Notes: generated from the letters alone by a model not told the origin. DNA of 23,512 nucleotides from Piromyces finnis (GCA_002104945.1 MCFH01000151.1:1-23512), one strand, 5' to 3'; shown: positions 8,998 through 18,262, counted from the first letter of the stretch. Numbers and translations: made by a program.

Positions 8998-10962
8998 ATA
9001 ATAAATAAAAATTGTCATGAATATTAGTGGATTCATGATTATTTATTTAATTAGTGTTTTATTCGTTTAATTAATTAGAAATATTTTATTATAAAACATA
9101 ATTAAATAATATTTTAAGAAATATTAATTAATTATAATTATTAAGATTTTATATTTATTAAAGTTTGAATTAATATTTCTTTGTTCATTTGATTAAGAAG
9201 GAAATTAAAACTAAATTATAAAATAATCATTCCTTCTACAAATGATTGATAATATGACTTTTATAATTATTAAATTTAACACGAGTGAAAAGTCATATAT
9301 AATTAATATATAATTAATTTATAGAATAGTTAATTAATATAAATAATTAGTCATGTATTAAATTTAAAATGTATTCCTTAATATTAGAGATAGTATAAAT
9401 ACTCGAGAAAATTCCTATCATTAGGAATTTCGAGAGTTCATTACATTTAATATTTACTCTAATTATAATAATAACTAATAAATAAAGACTTTTCTTTAAA
9501 TAAAAATTTATTAATAAATAAAGTTAATAAAATATTATTTATTTAAAAATTTACTAATTCATATATTTAATTAATTGATAAACTTAGGGTAAATATGTAC
9601 GTTCCGACCTAACTGAAGTGAAATCTATAACAAAAATTGTCAAGAATAGAAGACGATTAAAAAATAAATTAAATATTCAAATAAACATTTAAAAATCAAA
9701 TTTATATTTCAAAAATTATAAAACACTTTTAAAAATAATTAAAAAGATCACTTGGAAAAATTTAATATTGAAAAGGGTTAAGGATCACAAAAATTTAATT
9801 TTAAATAAATTAACCCTTGAGAAGAAATGTACTATACGAAACTAGTGATAACTTCTGAATCTCGCGTCCTATTTTCATTTTCTAGAGAATTCAAATTAAT
9901 TTTATTAGAAATACTAGTTGAGATCTATATTCTCACAAATTTTCAGCTAATTTAGACCACTAGTTCTTGAGATATAGCTATTTAAAGAATTAATTAGTTC
10001 CAATAAATATATATAATATATATTAAATGATTAATATTAATTTATATAATTAAAGTCATTATTCAAATCATCCAACTTTCTATAAATAATTCAATTTAAA
10101 AATTCTCCATTATTATTAAATAAGGTTAGATAATAAATATTCTTGATTACAAACCTAATCAATTATAAAATTAATTAATAATTTTTCAAATAATTTTGAT
10201 TAATAACCTCAATCATAATCAAACCAAAAAAAGCCTTTAGATCAAAAATCATTAGTTATAATTATTAATTAATTATCATGAGAATATATAATTAGTATCA
10301 ATTGTTATTCTCAATTTATAATATTAAATATTTACAATTTAAAATGGTTAAAACAATACTTTTATTTTAAAAGTAATTTAAAAGATTAATCTTAAGATCT
10401 ATCATATGAATTCATATTATTAATATCAATATCAATTATTATTTTTAATTTAAAATTATTTTATTTTTATCTTATTATTAATATCAATATTAATATCAAT
10501 GTAATTTTATTATATGTAAGAAAAAAATATTTAAACAAAGAATTGAAATCAATTTTGAAATTCTTTGTAAGATTATTAATTATTAATTGTTAATTATAAT
10601 ATAACTTAATAAATATTATCTTAATAATAAATAATTAATAAACAAATTTCATAATTAAATTATATTAAAATCTTATTTTAAATATAAAAACCTATTTAAT
10701 TTTTAAATTAGTATTATTTAAATTCTTTAATAAGTTCTGAAGAAAAGATTTAATAATAAATAAGCTTAATATTTTATTAGTAAATTAAGTTATATTATAT
10801 AAAACATTCTGACCAAAGTTACATACCAATCCTAGCCCACTTTTACAAAAATTAAAAAAAAATAATTTTTTTTGATTACTTATTTTATATACTAGCCTAT
10901 TGTGTTTAGATTTGCGTTCTATTATAAAATTATTATTATTTTATAATCGGACGTTACAACAA
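8998..10962. other. AT-rich intergenic DNA, no gene seen
   Basis: No coding signal. A hairpin at 9409-9430 (AAATTCCT/AGGAATTT) lies within a weaker ACTCGAG-type stem at 9401-9437. A GGGTTA/TAACCC inverted pair lies at about 9773-9818. A less AT-rich patch at 9836-9985 resembles no gene I can name. Confidence 0.6.
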
Positions 10963-11012
10963 ATGAAATTTGGAAAAAATATGAAAAAAGATAAGCAACA
11001 TTACTTATATAG

Positions 11013-11059
11013 GTGATTATTCATATGACAACTTAATTTCTTCATTTCCAGATTCAAAG
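11013..11059 (+). other. Predicted 47-nt intron
   Basis: Donor GTGATT and acceptor ATTCAAAG, with a possible branch sequence CTTAAT near 11032-11037 and a pyrimidine-rich TTTCTTCATTTCC. It is chosen because it joins two open segments in phase. An alternative acceptor at 11051 makes a 39-nt intron but leads into a stop. Confidence 0.35.
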
Positions 11060-11260
11060 ATTATTACAACAATGTTTAACTAAAGTTAATTTAAATTACG
11101 ATCCTAATATTATAAAAATATTCAATAGTTGGCAAAATCAAAATAATATTGAATATTATTGTAAAATAGACTACTTTACTTCAACAATCAACTTTCCAGA
11201 ATTTAAAGATTACTATTTAAACAACTTCAACAATACTAATGACATTATTAATATTAATAA

Positions 11261-11265
11261 TATTA
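11261..11265. repeat. Target-site duplication TATTA, left copy (partner 17507-17511)
   Basis: TATTA directly flanks the TGTAA end of the left LTR, and the same five bases follow TTACA at 17506. Five-base duplications are typical of Ty3/gypsy integrases. Confidence 0.9.
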
Positions 11266-11872
11266 TGTAATGTTGAACACTGAAAGAATAGATTAGGATA
11301 TCTATTCTATTACAATAACACAAAAATTTGAAAAAATAAAATAAAAAATTGTTTTATAAAATATCTTTTATTATAATAGAATTTTAATAATAACAATTAC
11401 ATCGATAAAATGATGAAAAATATCTTCTATTTATATTTTTCCTAAATAACATTTATATTATATTATAACTATTTATTTCTTATATATTATTATTTAAAAT
11501 CTACACTAAAATCTTAATTATTAGTAAATATTTAAACTATAACTATTTTTAGTAAAATACAATTGGCAATTCAAATTAAGTACTATTTAATTTGAATATG
11601 TGCCCATGTATTATTGATATATTAATCATTTATTATTTATCTATTTCTATAAAAAAACAATACTAAAACTAGGGATTTAAATTGAGAATATTAATTTACT
11701 TGTTAAACATTAAAAATAAATTAATAATTTATTTTGTTTTAAACTTTAATTATTAATAAATAAATTATGTCTCATTTTCTTTTTCTGAATATAATTTGTG
11801 TAACTTAAACAATAATACTTGTGGCTTAAGTTACATTAAAGATATCAAACAGAGGCGTTTGGTATCTTTACA
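11266..11872 (-). mobile_element. 3' LTR of element A
   Basis: 607 bp, ends TGTAA/TTACA, nearly identical to 16902-17506. It contains the priming motif copy (plus-strand AATAACAATTAC, 11389-11400) and the 9-bp U5 hairpin at 11285-11308. Confidence 0.95.
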
Positions 11873-11886
11873 ATCTCTCTCTCTAA
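11873..11886 (-). promoter_or_regulatory. Polypurine tract of element A
   Basis: Minus-strand TTAGAGAGAGAGAT lies immediately upstream of the 3' LTR, the expected place and composition for the plus-strand DNA primer left by RNase H. Confidence 0.8.
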
Positions 11887-12019
11887 GTCGAGCTCCTGCG
11901 AGATTAATTTATAAGGAATCTTTTCTCGAAGGAATTTCAATTACAAATGGTGGTATCTGTGCTTGATTAGATTACCAACTTTATTCTTTCTAATTTTCAT
12001 GAGGAGTCGTTCGACTTAT

Positions 12020-12200
12020 ATTTGACTTTTTAGAGTTTTTTCAAACTCTTGTATTAATTGTTTATCTGGAATCTGATCTTCAGAAATCCAAGTGGATTTG
12101 TCAAATCCTTTCATGATAACTTATAAAATGTTTCACCATTAACAGATTTCATCTTTTCAATTTTTCTCTGGAATTTTTTCAATTAAATCTGTGTTAAGGT
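12020..12200 (-). pseudogene. Chromodomain remnant at the C-terminus of element A integrase
   Basis: In one minus-strand frame, 12100-12027 reads DKSTWISEDQIPDKQLIQEF, which resembles the C-terminal half of a chromodomain (xTWEP-type block and following helix). Just upstream, GETFYKLS then a TGA where Trp fits, then KDLTNP, resembles the preceding beta strands. Chromodomains direct integration of such elements to modified histones. The segment is broken by a stop and a frame change, so it is a relic. Identification rests on position and pattern and is moderately sure. Confidence 0.55.
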
Positions 12201-12700
12201 GAATGTTCCTCTTCCTACGATTAGACCTGTCGTTAAACTTGTTTTCAAAGTATGGTTCTAACAATGAAACATGAAAGACGGATGAATCTCATTGTCTTTG
12301 GAAGTTTCAATTTGAAAGCGAGAGAACTAACTTTTCCAATTATCTCAAATGGGCCAAGCATTTGAGGTGCTAATTTTCTCTTTAGGTTAGTTCCAGGAGA
12401 ATCTTTCAATACCATACCTTCTTTCCCACTTCGAACTCCGGGGAATCATTCTCTTCATATCGGCATATTTCTTATATGTTTCTTTTGCTTTTTCTAAGTT
12501 TTCTTTTAATATTTAAAGTTTTCATTCATATCAATTACTCTTTGTTCAGCTCTACTAGGTCTATCATTAGCTGGAATTTCTAAGCTGAACTTTGGATGAA
12601 ACCATATTAGCAAGAATGGGGATTGATTTATAGATTGTTGTAAAGTAATTATTATTATGCAAATTCAGCAAATGGGATAAGGATCAACCCAGTTATTCTG
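12200..12700 (-). pseudogene. Integrase C-terminal (GPY/F-type) remnant, element A
   Basis: About 500 bases on the minus strand with coding fragments in several frames. A stretch near 12400-12330 (LKRKLAPQMLGPFEIIGKV) matches the GPY/F module that follows the integrase core in Ty3/gypsy elements. Stops and frame changes occur throughout. It links the catalytic core at 12700-13300 to the chromodomain relic at 12020-12200. Confidence 0.6.
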
Positions 12701-12704
12701 CTTT

Positions 12705-13300
12705 TTATTTATAAAACAACGGAAATATTGTTCTAATATGCCGTTCACCCTCTCCGTTTGACCATCTGTCTGCGGATGTTAGCAGTTGATAATGAATGAT
12801 TGATATTAAGAAGGTCACAAGTCTTGACCAAAAGTCAGAAGTAAATTGCGAGCCTCTATCAGAAATGATGGAATCAGGAGACATGCAAACGGAAGACATT
12901 AGCATAAAAGCATCAGCAGCAATCGAAGCAGTAGGAGACAACGTAAAGGAATGGCGTGAGCAAATTTAGTAAATCTATCGACAATAACCATGAGAGTTGT
13001 CATATCTCCTGGACTTAGGAAGATCAACAATAAAATCAATAGAAATATCAGACCAGGGCCACTGGGAGTGTCCAAAGGGGATAAACAATCCATAAGGCTT
13101 ATGTCTGGGGACTTTGGATTTGCAACAAGTCACGCAAGATTTGATAAAAGATTTAACGTCTGATGAAACCTTGGCCACCAAAAGTTTCTGGAAATCAGTT
13201 CAGTGGTTTCTTAATACCGAAATGACCAGCAGCAACAGAATATGATGAAGTTCCAAAACTCTTGTCCTAAAGATTTAGGAACATAAATAAGATTATTATA
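12705..13300 (-). pseudogene. Integrase zinc finger and DDE core, element A, frameshifted
   Basis: Integrase joins the cDNA to the target. In three overlapping minus-strand frames there is an HHCC finger (His around 13228, then CVTCCKSK near 13130), the first Asp in ISIDFIVDLP (13181-12975 frame), the second Asp in ISDRGSQFTSDF (12941-12705 frame), and a glutamate block whose normal reading is visible only after a frame change near 12770. At least three frame changes split roughly 600 bases, so no single product covers the domain. Neighbouring RNase H and chromodomain relics fit the usual Ty3/gypsy order. Confidence 0.8.
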
Positions 13301-13599
13301 TAGCAAAAATCCTTCATTATCAATAATAACTTTATCAATATTTTAATAGGTGCATTACAGCAGAACCTTCATTTTAAATTGGACAATAGAATTATACAAA
13401 ATCGTATTTTTAAAGTTCTAATAAAATAGAATCGATTAACGGTTTGTTTATCGCTATGATGAAACGAAATAGTAAGACAAGAAACATCAGAATTAATATT
13501 ATTCTCTAAATGGTCACTTCTACGAGACAGGATATCAGGCTTACCGGATTTTTTCCAGCTTATAAATGAGTTTTAAAATCAAATCTGGATAAGAACAAA

Positions 13600-14480
13600 T
13601 TCCATCTAATTTATCTCTGAGATAACATTTCAGGTTTTTCTAGGAAATGTTAAATTCTTGTGATCAGTTATAAATTATGAACGGATGGCGTGCACCTTCT
13701 AAATAATGACGCCATTCTTCAAGAGCAACTACAATAGCTAAAAGTTCCTTGTCATATATAGGATAGTTTCTTTGACAACTCGTCAAACTTTTAGAAAGAA
13801 ATGCAATAGGATGTAATTTGCCATCAAATCTTGAGAGAGAATAGCACCGACAGCATAATTACTAGCATCAGTTTCTACAATAAATTGTTTTATTACTATC
13901 CGCATGTTTCAGAATAGGAGCTGACGTGAACAGAGATTTTAATAAAATAAAAGCGTCCTGATCTTCTTTCACCCAGTTAAAAGCAACATTCTTTCTAGTG
14001 AGTTTGTGAAGAGGGTTTGCAATTTTAGCAAAGTCTTTAATAAAAATTCTGTAATAGTTGCATAAACCAATAAAAGACTGAACCTCTTTAACATTCTTGG
14101 GAACCGGCCAATCGAGAATTGCTTTAACTTTATTTTCATCCATTTGCAATCCATCCTTTGAAATGACATAACCAAGAAAAGTGGTTTTCTCAACATCAAA
14201 CTCACATTTTTCTAATTTAACATAAAGATTATTTTCAAGTAGTTTCTTAAGTACCTTTTTAACATGCTCATGATGTTCTTCGATATTATTAGAATAAATA
14301 AGAATATCATCAATATATGAGATAACAAAAATCGTCTAAATAGTCACTAAGGACATCGTAATGAAGTGTTGAAAAGTTGCAGGTGCATTCTTTATCCAAA
14401 AGGCATAACCAGATATTCAAAATGTCCATATCTAGTACGAAAAGCCGTTTTGTATCGTCACCTTCTTAATACGAACAAGA
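13600..14480 (-). pseudogene. RT palm/thumb and RNase H remnant, element A
   Basis: From about 14335 to 13868 one minus-strand frame is open and contains the RT catalytic block SYIDDILIYS (YIDD codons at 14306-14317) followed by the connection region FLGYVISKDG and VQSFIGLCNYYR. At 13868 it hits a stop through a frame change. Another frame then reads [18 protein letters not shown], the first catalytic block of RNase H. Further frame changes follow before 13600. Between 14480 and 14335 the text is in a shifted frame with stops. The domain set is complete but not translatable as one protein. Confidence 0.85.
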
Positions 14481-16008
14481 TTATAAGCGGATTTAAGTCT
14501 AAATTAGTAAAAATCTTAGCATTTTTCACCCTATCCAAAAGGTCACTAATTAAAGGTAAAGGATATGAATTACGAATGGTAATATCATTCAACTTTCTAT
14601 AATCGATACAAAGTCTTAGGGAGCCATCCTTCTTTTTAACAAATAAAATTGGGGCACCAGCAGGAGACGATGATTTCCTAATAAAACCTTTATTTAAATT
14701 ATCATCAATATATTTTTTAAGTTCCTCTCTTTCAACTTCAGTTAATGGATACAAAGGTCCATAAAATAAAGTCGAATCATCTTTAAGTTTGATTTCACAA
14801 TCATAAGGTCTATGAGGAGGTAACACTTCACAATTTTTTTCATTAAACACTTCACTAAATTCTAAATATTGGGTTGGTACGGCGACCAATTTATCTTTAT
14901 TAATATCTTTTTCATTATCATTATTACTACATGATTCGTTATCATTATTACATGTTTCATTAATTTTTGTTACAATACATTTAACTTTTTTATTAAAACT
15001 AATATATTCATCATCGCTATCATCTTCATCATTGATGGTTCTAACAAGGCGGCCTTTAACATATTCTTTTTCTTCATTGTTTGGGACAGAGGGATCTACT
15101 TTCGGTTTTTTGGTCAAGCTTCGGTCGAGAACATCATGATCTAACTGATCATTCTTTGACTTCTTTCTTGGTTTTCTCTTTCTTTTGCCTTTATTACAAT
15201 GTCTGGCACAATAACCAGAACTAAAAGCGATTTTCTTAGAGTCGTAGAAAGCATTTGGATTATGCTTCTTTATCCACGGCAAACCAAGAATAACATCAAC
15301 ACCGGGGACTTGTAATCCATAAAGTTGAATTACTTCGAAGTGATTTTTGCAACGGAGCATGCACTTCTCAGTCCTTTCCCAAACACTAACAACTCCATCA
15401 CTAACACCAGATACACGGAATGGTTCTACTTTTTCCAAATTAATACCAAGGTCTTCAGCAAGACTTGGATTAATGAAATTTAATTCAGAACCGGAATCAA
15501 TTAAAACCTTAATTTTAACTTCCGAAACTTCATTGGTACTCAAGTAAAAATCCACAAGGTTTAAATCACTTTTCACTCCCTTGACTCCAACTTTGTAAAT
15601 TTTTGGATTAACAATTTTTGGAGTCCTTTCTTTAACAATTCTTAACACTTTTCTGGGCTTTACTCTATTAGGACAATTAAATTTTAAATGTCCCGGTTGT
15701 TTACAAAGAAAACATAACCCTTTTTTCTTTTCTTCTTCAAAGTTATCTATGTTTTCATTGTAATTTTTACTTGATCCTTGAATATTCACATACCTTTTTC
15801 GTTTATTCTCTCTACTAATTTTAAATACATCCACATCCATAGGATCATTAGCCCTTCTACCATTAAAATAAAATTCACTTAAAGAATTCCTTTTCATCAT
15901 ATCTTCAACTAAAATAGTTGAAGAAATCAATTGTTCAATTGAAGTTGGGTTTGATTCAATGAAAGCCAACTTCTCCCTAAGTGGTGGTAATAAACCTTTC
16001 AGAAACAT
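14458..16008 (-). pseudogene. Gag C-terminus, zinc knuckle, protease and RT N-terminus, element A
   Basis: A 516-residue open stretch. Residues 99-112 form a CCHC zinc knuckle (C99, C102, H107, C112) of nucleocapsid type. Residues 171-173 are the DSG of a retroviral-type aspartic protease, with the ILGLPWI flap-side block at 240-246. Residues 273-286 are strongly basic. A 290-375 acidic, Asn-rich linker precedes the RT fingers from about residue 378, with [19 protein letters not shown] at 456-474. The open frame leaves the RT just after TNLDL at 501-505 because of a frameshift near 14490. The first residue is not the true start: the same frame continues upstream beyond a single TAA at 16042-16044 into gag. 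Confidence 0.9.
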
Positions 16009-16041
16009 GTAGATTTTTGCGCTATCATTAAAGCTTGAATT

Positions 16042-16471
16042 TTAGCTAATACGTTGAAACTCGGTAATGTAATCTAATACCTGACCAAGTTTCCTTTGGC
16101 GAAGATTATCTAATTTTCCGTTAGCTACAACGGTATCGTATCTATAACTGCCAAAATTAGCCTTCAACCTATCTACAAATTCATCATAATGGTTTAAAAC
16201 CCCACTATTATTCTTCATCAACACTGAAGCCCATTCCAAAGGTTTACCAGAAAAGTATAACGAAGTCGACCTTGACTCGATCTGTATTATACAGTGTCGG
16301 TCGAGTACGAAATACCAACTCCACTCTAGTTAAAAATCCATCCAATTCTCTTTGTTTACCAGAAAATGTCGGTGGAGCATTAATAATGTTCCCCGAGTTC
16401 CCGGAAACACCCACATTCCTATCACCCATTTCTAAATTTAAATTTTCAAACTCACTAATTAAATCCTCCAA
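16042..16471 (-). pseudogene. Gag N-terminal part, element A, one frameshift and one stop
   Basis: Capsid-forming gag of a Ty3/gypsy element. The first segment (16471-16244) reads SEFENLNLEMGDRNVG and then NAPPTFSGKQRELDGFLTRV, a typical opening of these gags. A one-base frame change near 16250 leads into the second segment (16239-16042) with LEWASVL and LKANFG, typical of the retrotransposon gag domain. It ends at a TAA that separates it from the 516-residue stretch. No ATG is present at the 5' end in frame. The nearest in-frame ATG is inside LEMGDRN, so the start is uncertain or mutated. Confidence 0.85.
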
Positions 16472-16537
16472 TTCAAAATATAATATATAATATAAAATTA
16501 AAATGGTTTCTTACTACTATTTCAAGTAAGTAATCTT

Positions 16538-16540
<3 letters not shown>

Positions 16541-16568
<28 letters not shown>
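16541..16568. repeat. 28-base T run in element A leader (A run in the transcript)
   Basis: Uninterrupted T on the plus strand between the tandem-repeat leader and gag. It would be an A run in the retrotransposon RNA. Its length is prone to sequencing error. Confidence 0.9.
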
Positions 16569-16572
<4 letters not shown>

Positions 16573-16691
16573 ACACTACTACAATTTATCCTAATACAAA
16601 AGTTATTCAAACGCGTTCTGCAAAGTAGTGTCGAACAAGTTTTGTATTACTAATTAATATTGGTTAATTCTTCTTTCTTCTTGCACTCGGT
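16569..16691 (-). other. Structured leader segment of element A
   Basis: Non-coding. Inverted pairs ACACTACT with AGTAGTGT (about 16573 and 16625) and TAATACAAAA (16592-16601) with TTTTGTATTA (16640-16649) interlock, so alternative RNA folds are possible. It is in the position of a packaging or dimerisation signal, but that role is inferred. Confidence 0.4.
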
Positions 16692-16860
16692 GGTAGTTTC
16701 TAATTCTAACCAGTAGTCAAAATTTCTTCTTTCTTCTTATTCGGCGGTAGTTTCCAATTCTAACCAGTAGTCAAAATTTCTTCTTTCTTCTTATTCGGCG
16801 GTAGTTTCCAATTCTAACCAGTAGTTAAAGTTCTTTCTTGCTTTTTGTACCCGGCGGTAG
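16692..16860 (-). repeat. 54-bp tandem repeat in element A leader
   Basis: GGTAGTTT-type motifs start at 16692, 16746, 16800 and 16856, giving periods of 54, 54 and 56. Units share GGTAGTTTCCAATTCTAACC, a CAGTAGT block and a TTCTTCTTTCTTCTT tract. The first two unit-to-unit steps are almost unchanged and the last is more diverged. It lies between the primer site and gag. Confidence 0.9.
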
Positions 16861-16890
16861 ATACCCTAACGTATTCTCTATCTTCGTTGG

Positions 16891-16901
16891 GTAATTGTTA
16901 T
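16891..16901 (-). promoter_or_regulatory. Putative self-primer binding site of element A
   Basis: On the sense (minus) strand the 11 bases directly after the 5' LTR are ATAACAATTAC. They are the exact reverse complement of GTAATTGTTAT inside the LTR, 35 nt from the TATA box. The pairing grows to 12 nt if the last LTR base is counted. A tRNA primer site would normally begin TGG, which is absent. The arrangement matches Tf1-type self-priming, where the 5' end of the mRNA folds back to the primer site. Confidence 0.75.
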
Positions 16902-17506
16902 TGTAATGTTGAACACTGAAAGAATAGATTAGGATATCTATTCTATTACAATAACACAAAAATTTGAAAAAATAAAATAAAAAATTGTTTTATAAAATAT
17001 CTTTTATTATAATAGAATTTTAATAATAACAATTACATCGATAAAATGATGAAAAATATCTTCTATTTATATTTTTCCTAAATACATTTATATTATATTA
17101 TAATTATTTATTTCTTATATATTATTATTTAAAATCTACACTAAAATCTTAATTATTAATAAATATTTAAACTATAACTATTTTTAGTAAAATACAATTG
17201 GCAATTCAAATTAAGTACTATTTAATTTGAATATGTGCCCATGTATTATTGATATATTAATCATTTATTATTTATCTATTTCTATAAAAAACAATACTAA
17301 AACTAGGGATTTAAATTGAGAATATTAATTTACTTGTTAAACATTAAAAATAAATTAATAATTTATTTTGTTTTAAACTTTAATTATTAATAAATAAATT
17401 ATGTCTCATTTTCTTTTTCTGAATATAATTTGTGTAACTTAAACAATAATACTTGTGGCTTAAGTTACATTAAAGATATCAAACAGAGGCGTTTGGTATC
17501 TTTACA
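16902..17506 (-). mobile_element. 5' LTR of element A
   Basis: 605 bp. Reading the minus strand: a U3 terminal hairpin (AAAGATA paired with TATCTTT), an 11-bp-stem hairpin at 17204-17232, a TATA box at 17071-17064, the priming motif at 17036-17025, and a 9-bp U5 hairpin (AGAATAGAT paired with ATCTATTCT) at 16921-16944 close to the LTR end. Confidence 0.95.
17025..17071 (-). promoter_or_regulatory. TATA box and predicted transcript start of element A
   Basis: TATAAATA on the minus strand (17071-17064), then GTAATTGTTATT starting 35 nt downstream at 17036. The spacing is normal for a TATA-directed start, so the transcript should begin at or near the motif that complements the primer site. Confidence 0.7.
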
Positions 17507-17511
17507 TATTA

Positions 17512-17676
17512 CTATTGATAATGAAAAAAAAGATAGATAAAAAACACAAATTATTATTTGATAATGTACAAAAATCTTTAAAATATATTATAAATGAAAT
17601 AATTACATCAAAGGTATTAAATAAAAACATTAATAAGGAAGAATTAGAAAAGCTTATTGAAAAAAACAAACACTAA
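17512..17676 (+). pseudogene. 3' part of the gene split by element A
   Basis: With the element and one TATTA copy removed, the frame of 11060-11265 continues here as ITIDNEKKDR and stops at 17538-17540. If one base of the eight-A run at 17524-17531 is an extra base, the frame instead continues through a Lys-rich segment (KSLKYIINEIITSKVL, then EELEKLIEK) to a TAA at 17674-17676. The second reading is more protein-like and suggests a homopolymer error or a real frameshift. The gene is then overrun by a truncated LTR at 17668. No family was recognised. Confidence 0.45.
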
Positions 17677-18262
17677 AAGAATAGATTAGGATGTCTATTC
17701 TATTACAATAACACTAAAATTAAATAAATAAAAATAAAAATTGTTTTTAAAAATATCTTTATTATAATAGAAATTTATTAATAACAATTACATCGATAAA
17801 ATAATGAAAGATATCTTCTATTTATATTTTTCCTAAATACATTTACATTATATTATAATTATTTATTTCTTATATATTATTATTTAAAATCTACACTAAA
17901 ATCTTAATTATTAATAAATATTTAAACTATAACTATTTTTAGTAAAATACAATTGGCAATTCAAATTAAGTACTATTTAATTTGAATATGTGCCCATGTA
18001 TTATTGATATATTAATCATTTATTATTTATCTATTTCTATAAAAAAACAATACTAAAACTAGGGATTTAAATTGAGAATATTAATTTACTTGTTAAACAT
18101 TAAAAATAAATTAATAATTTATTTTGTTTTAAACTTTAATTATTAATAAATAAATTATGTCCCATTTTCTTTTTCTGTAATATAATTCGTGTAACTTAAA
18201 CAATAATATTTATGGCTTAAGTTACATTAGAGATATCAATTTGTGGCGTTTGATATCTTTAC
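17668..18262 (-). mobile_element. Truncated family-A LTR (no target duplication)
   Basis: About 595 bp, clearly related to but more diverged than the two LTRs of element A. The R-U5 end lacks the first bases (TGTAATGTTGA is missing), and the other end is an intact CTTTACA at 18262. The flanks do not repeat, so it is a rearranged or recombined remnant. It keeps the priming motif (17780-17791) and the U5 hairpin with a G-T wobble change. Confidence 0.9.

Larger units (their letters stand above)
10963..11265 (+). pseudogene. 5' part of a small intron-containing gene, split by retrotransposon A
   Basis: An ATG at 10963 opens a 50-nt exon (MKFGKNMKKDKQHYLY and two bases) ending AG/GTGATT at 11012. 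An intron of 47 nt ending ATTCAAAG at 11059 restores a frame that stays open through 11265, where the element is inserted. A second acceptor at 11051 gives a stop and is less likely. The second exon is Asn-, Ile- and Tyr-rich, with WQNQNNIEYYCKIDYF, and it continues after the element at 17512. The first five residues resemble the start of SPX-domain proteins, but nothing later supports that, so the function is unknown. The true start and any upstream exons are uncertain. Confidence 0.4.
11266..17506 (-). mobile_element. Ty3/gypsy chromovirus A, full length in outline, coding decayed
   Basis: 6,241 bp with two LTRs (11266-11872 and 16902-17506), perfect 5-bp duplications and internal order LTR, leader, gag, protease, RT, RNase H, integrase, chromodomain, LTR on the minus strand. 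That order and the C-terminal chromodomain place it among chromoviruses. LTRs differ at only a handful of positions over about 606 bp, so the insertion is recent. Yet gag-pol carries at least two in-frame stops and several frameshifts. It sits inside the exon of the small gene 10963-17676. It cannot encode its own proteins as read here. Mobilisation in trans or sequence error could explain the contrast. Confidence 0.95.

Noticed and set aside
10963-11012. SPX domain protein call from the MKFGK start
   Set aside because: Only five residues fit and the following exon shows none of the usual SPX pattern, so the gene is left unnamed.
13969-14205. Minus-strand ORF of 78 codons overlapping the RT connection region
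   Set aside because: The overlapping frame 14149-13868 carries the recognisable RT residues. This one is an out-of-frame shadow.
14366-14602. Plus-strand ORF of 78 codons
   Set aside because: It is antisense to the RT coding region of element A.
15347-15547. Plus-strand ORF of 66 codons
   Set aside because: It is antisense to the protease region of the element A polyprotein.
16272-16490. Plus-strand ORF of 72 codons
   Set aside because: It is the complement of gag, which has the recognisable sequence.
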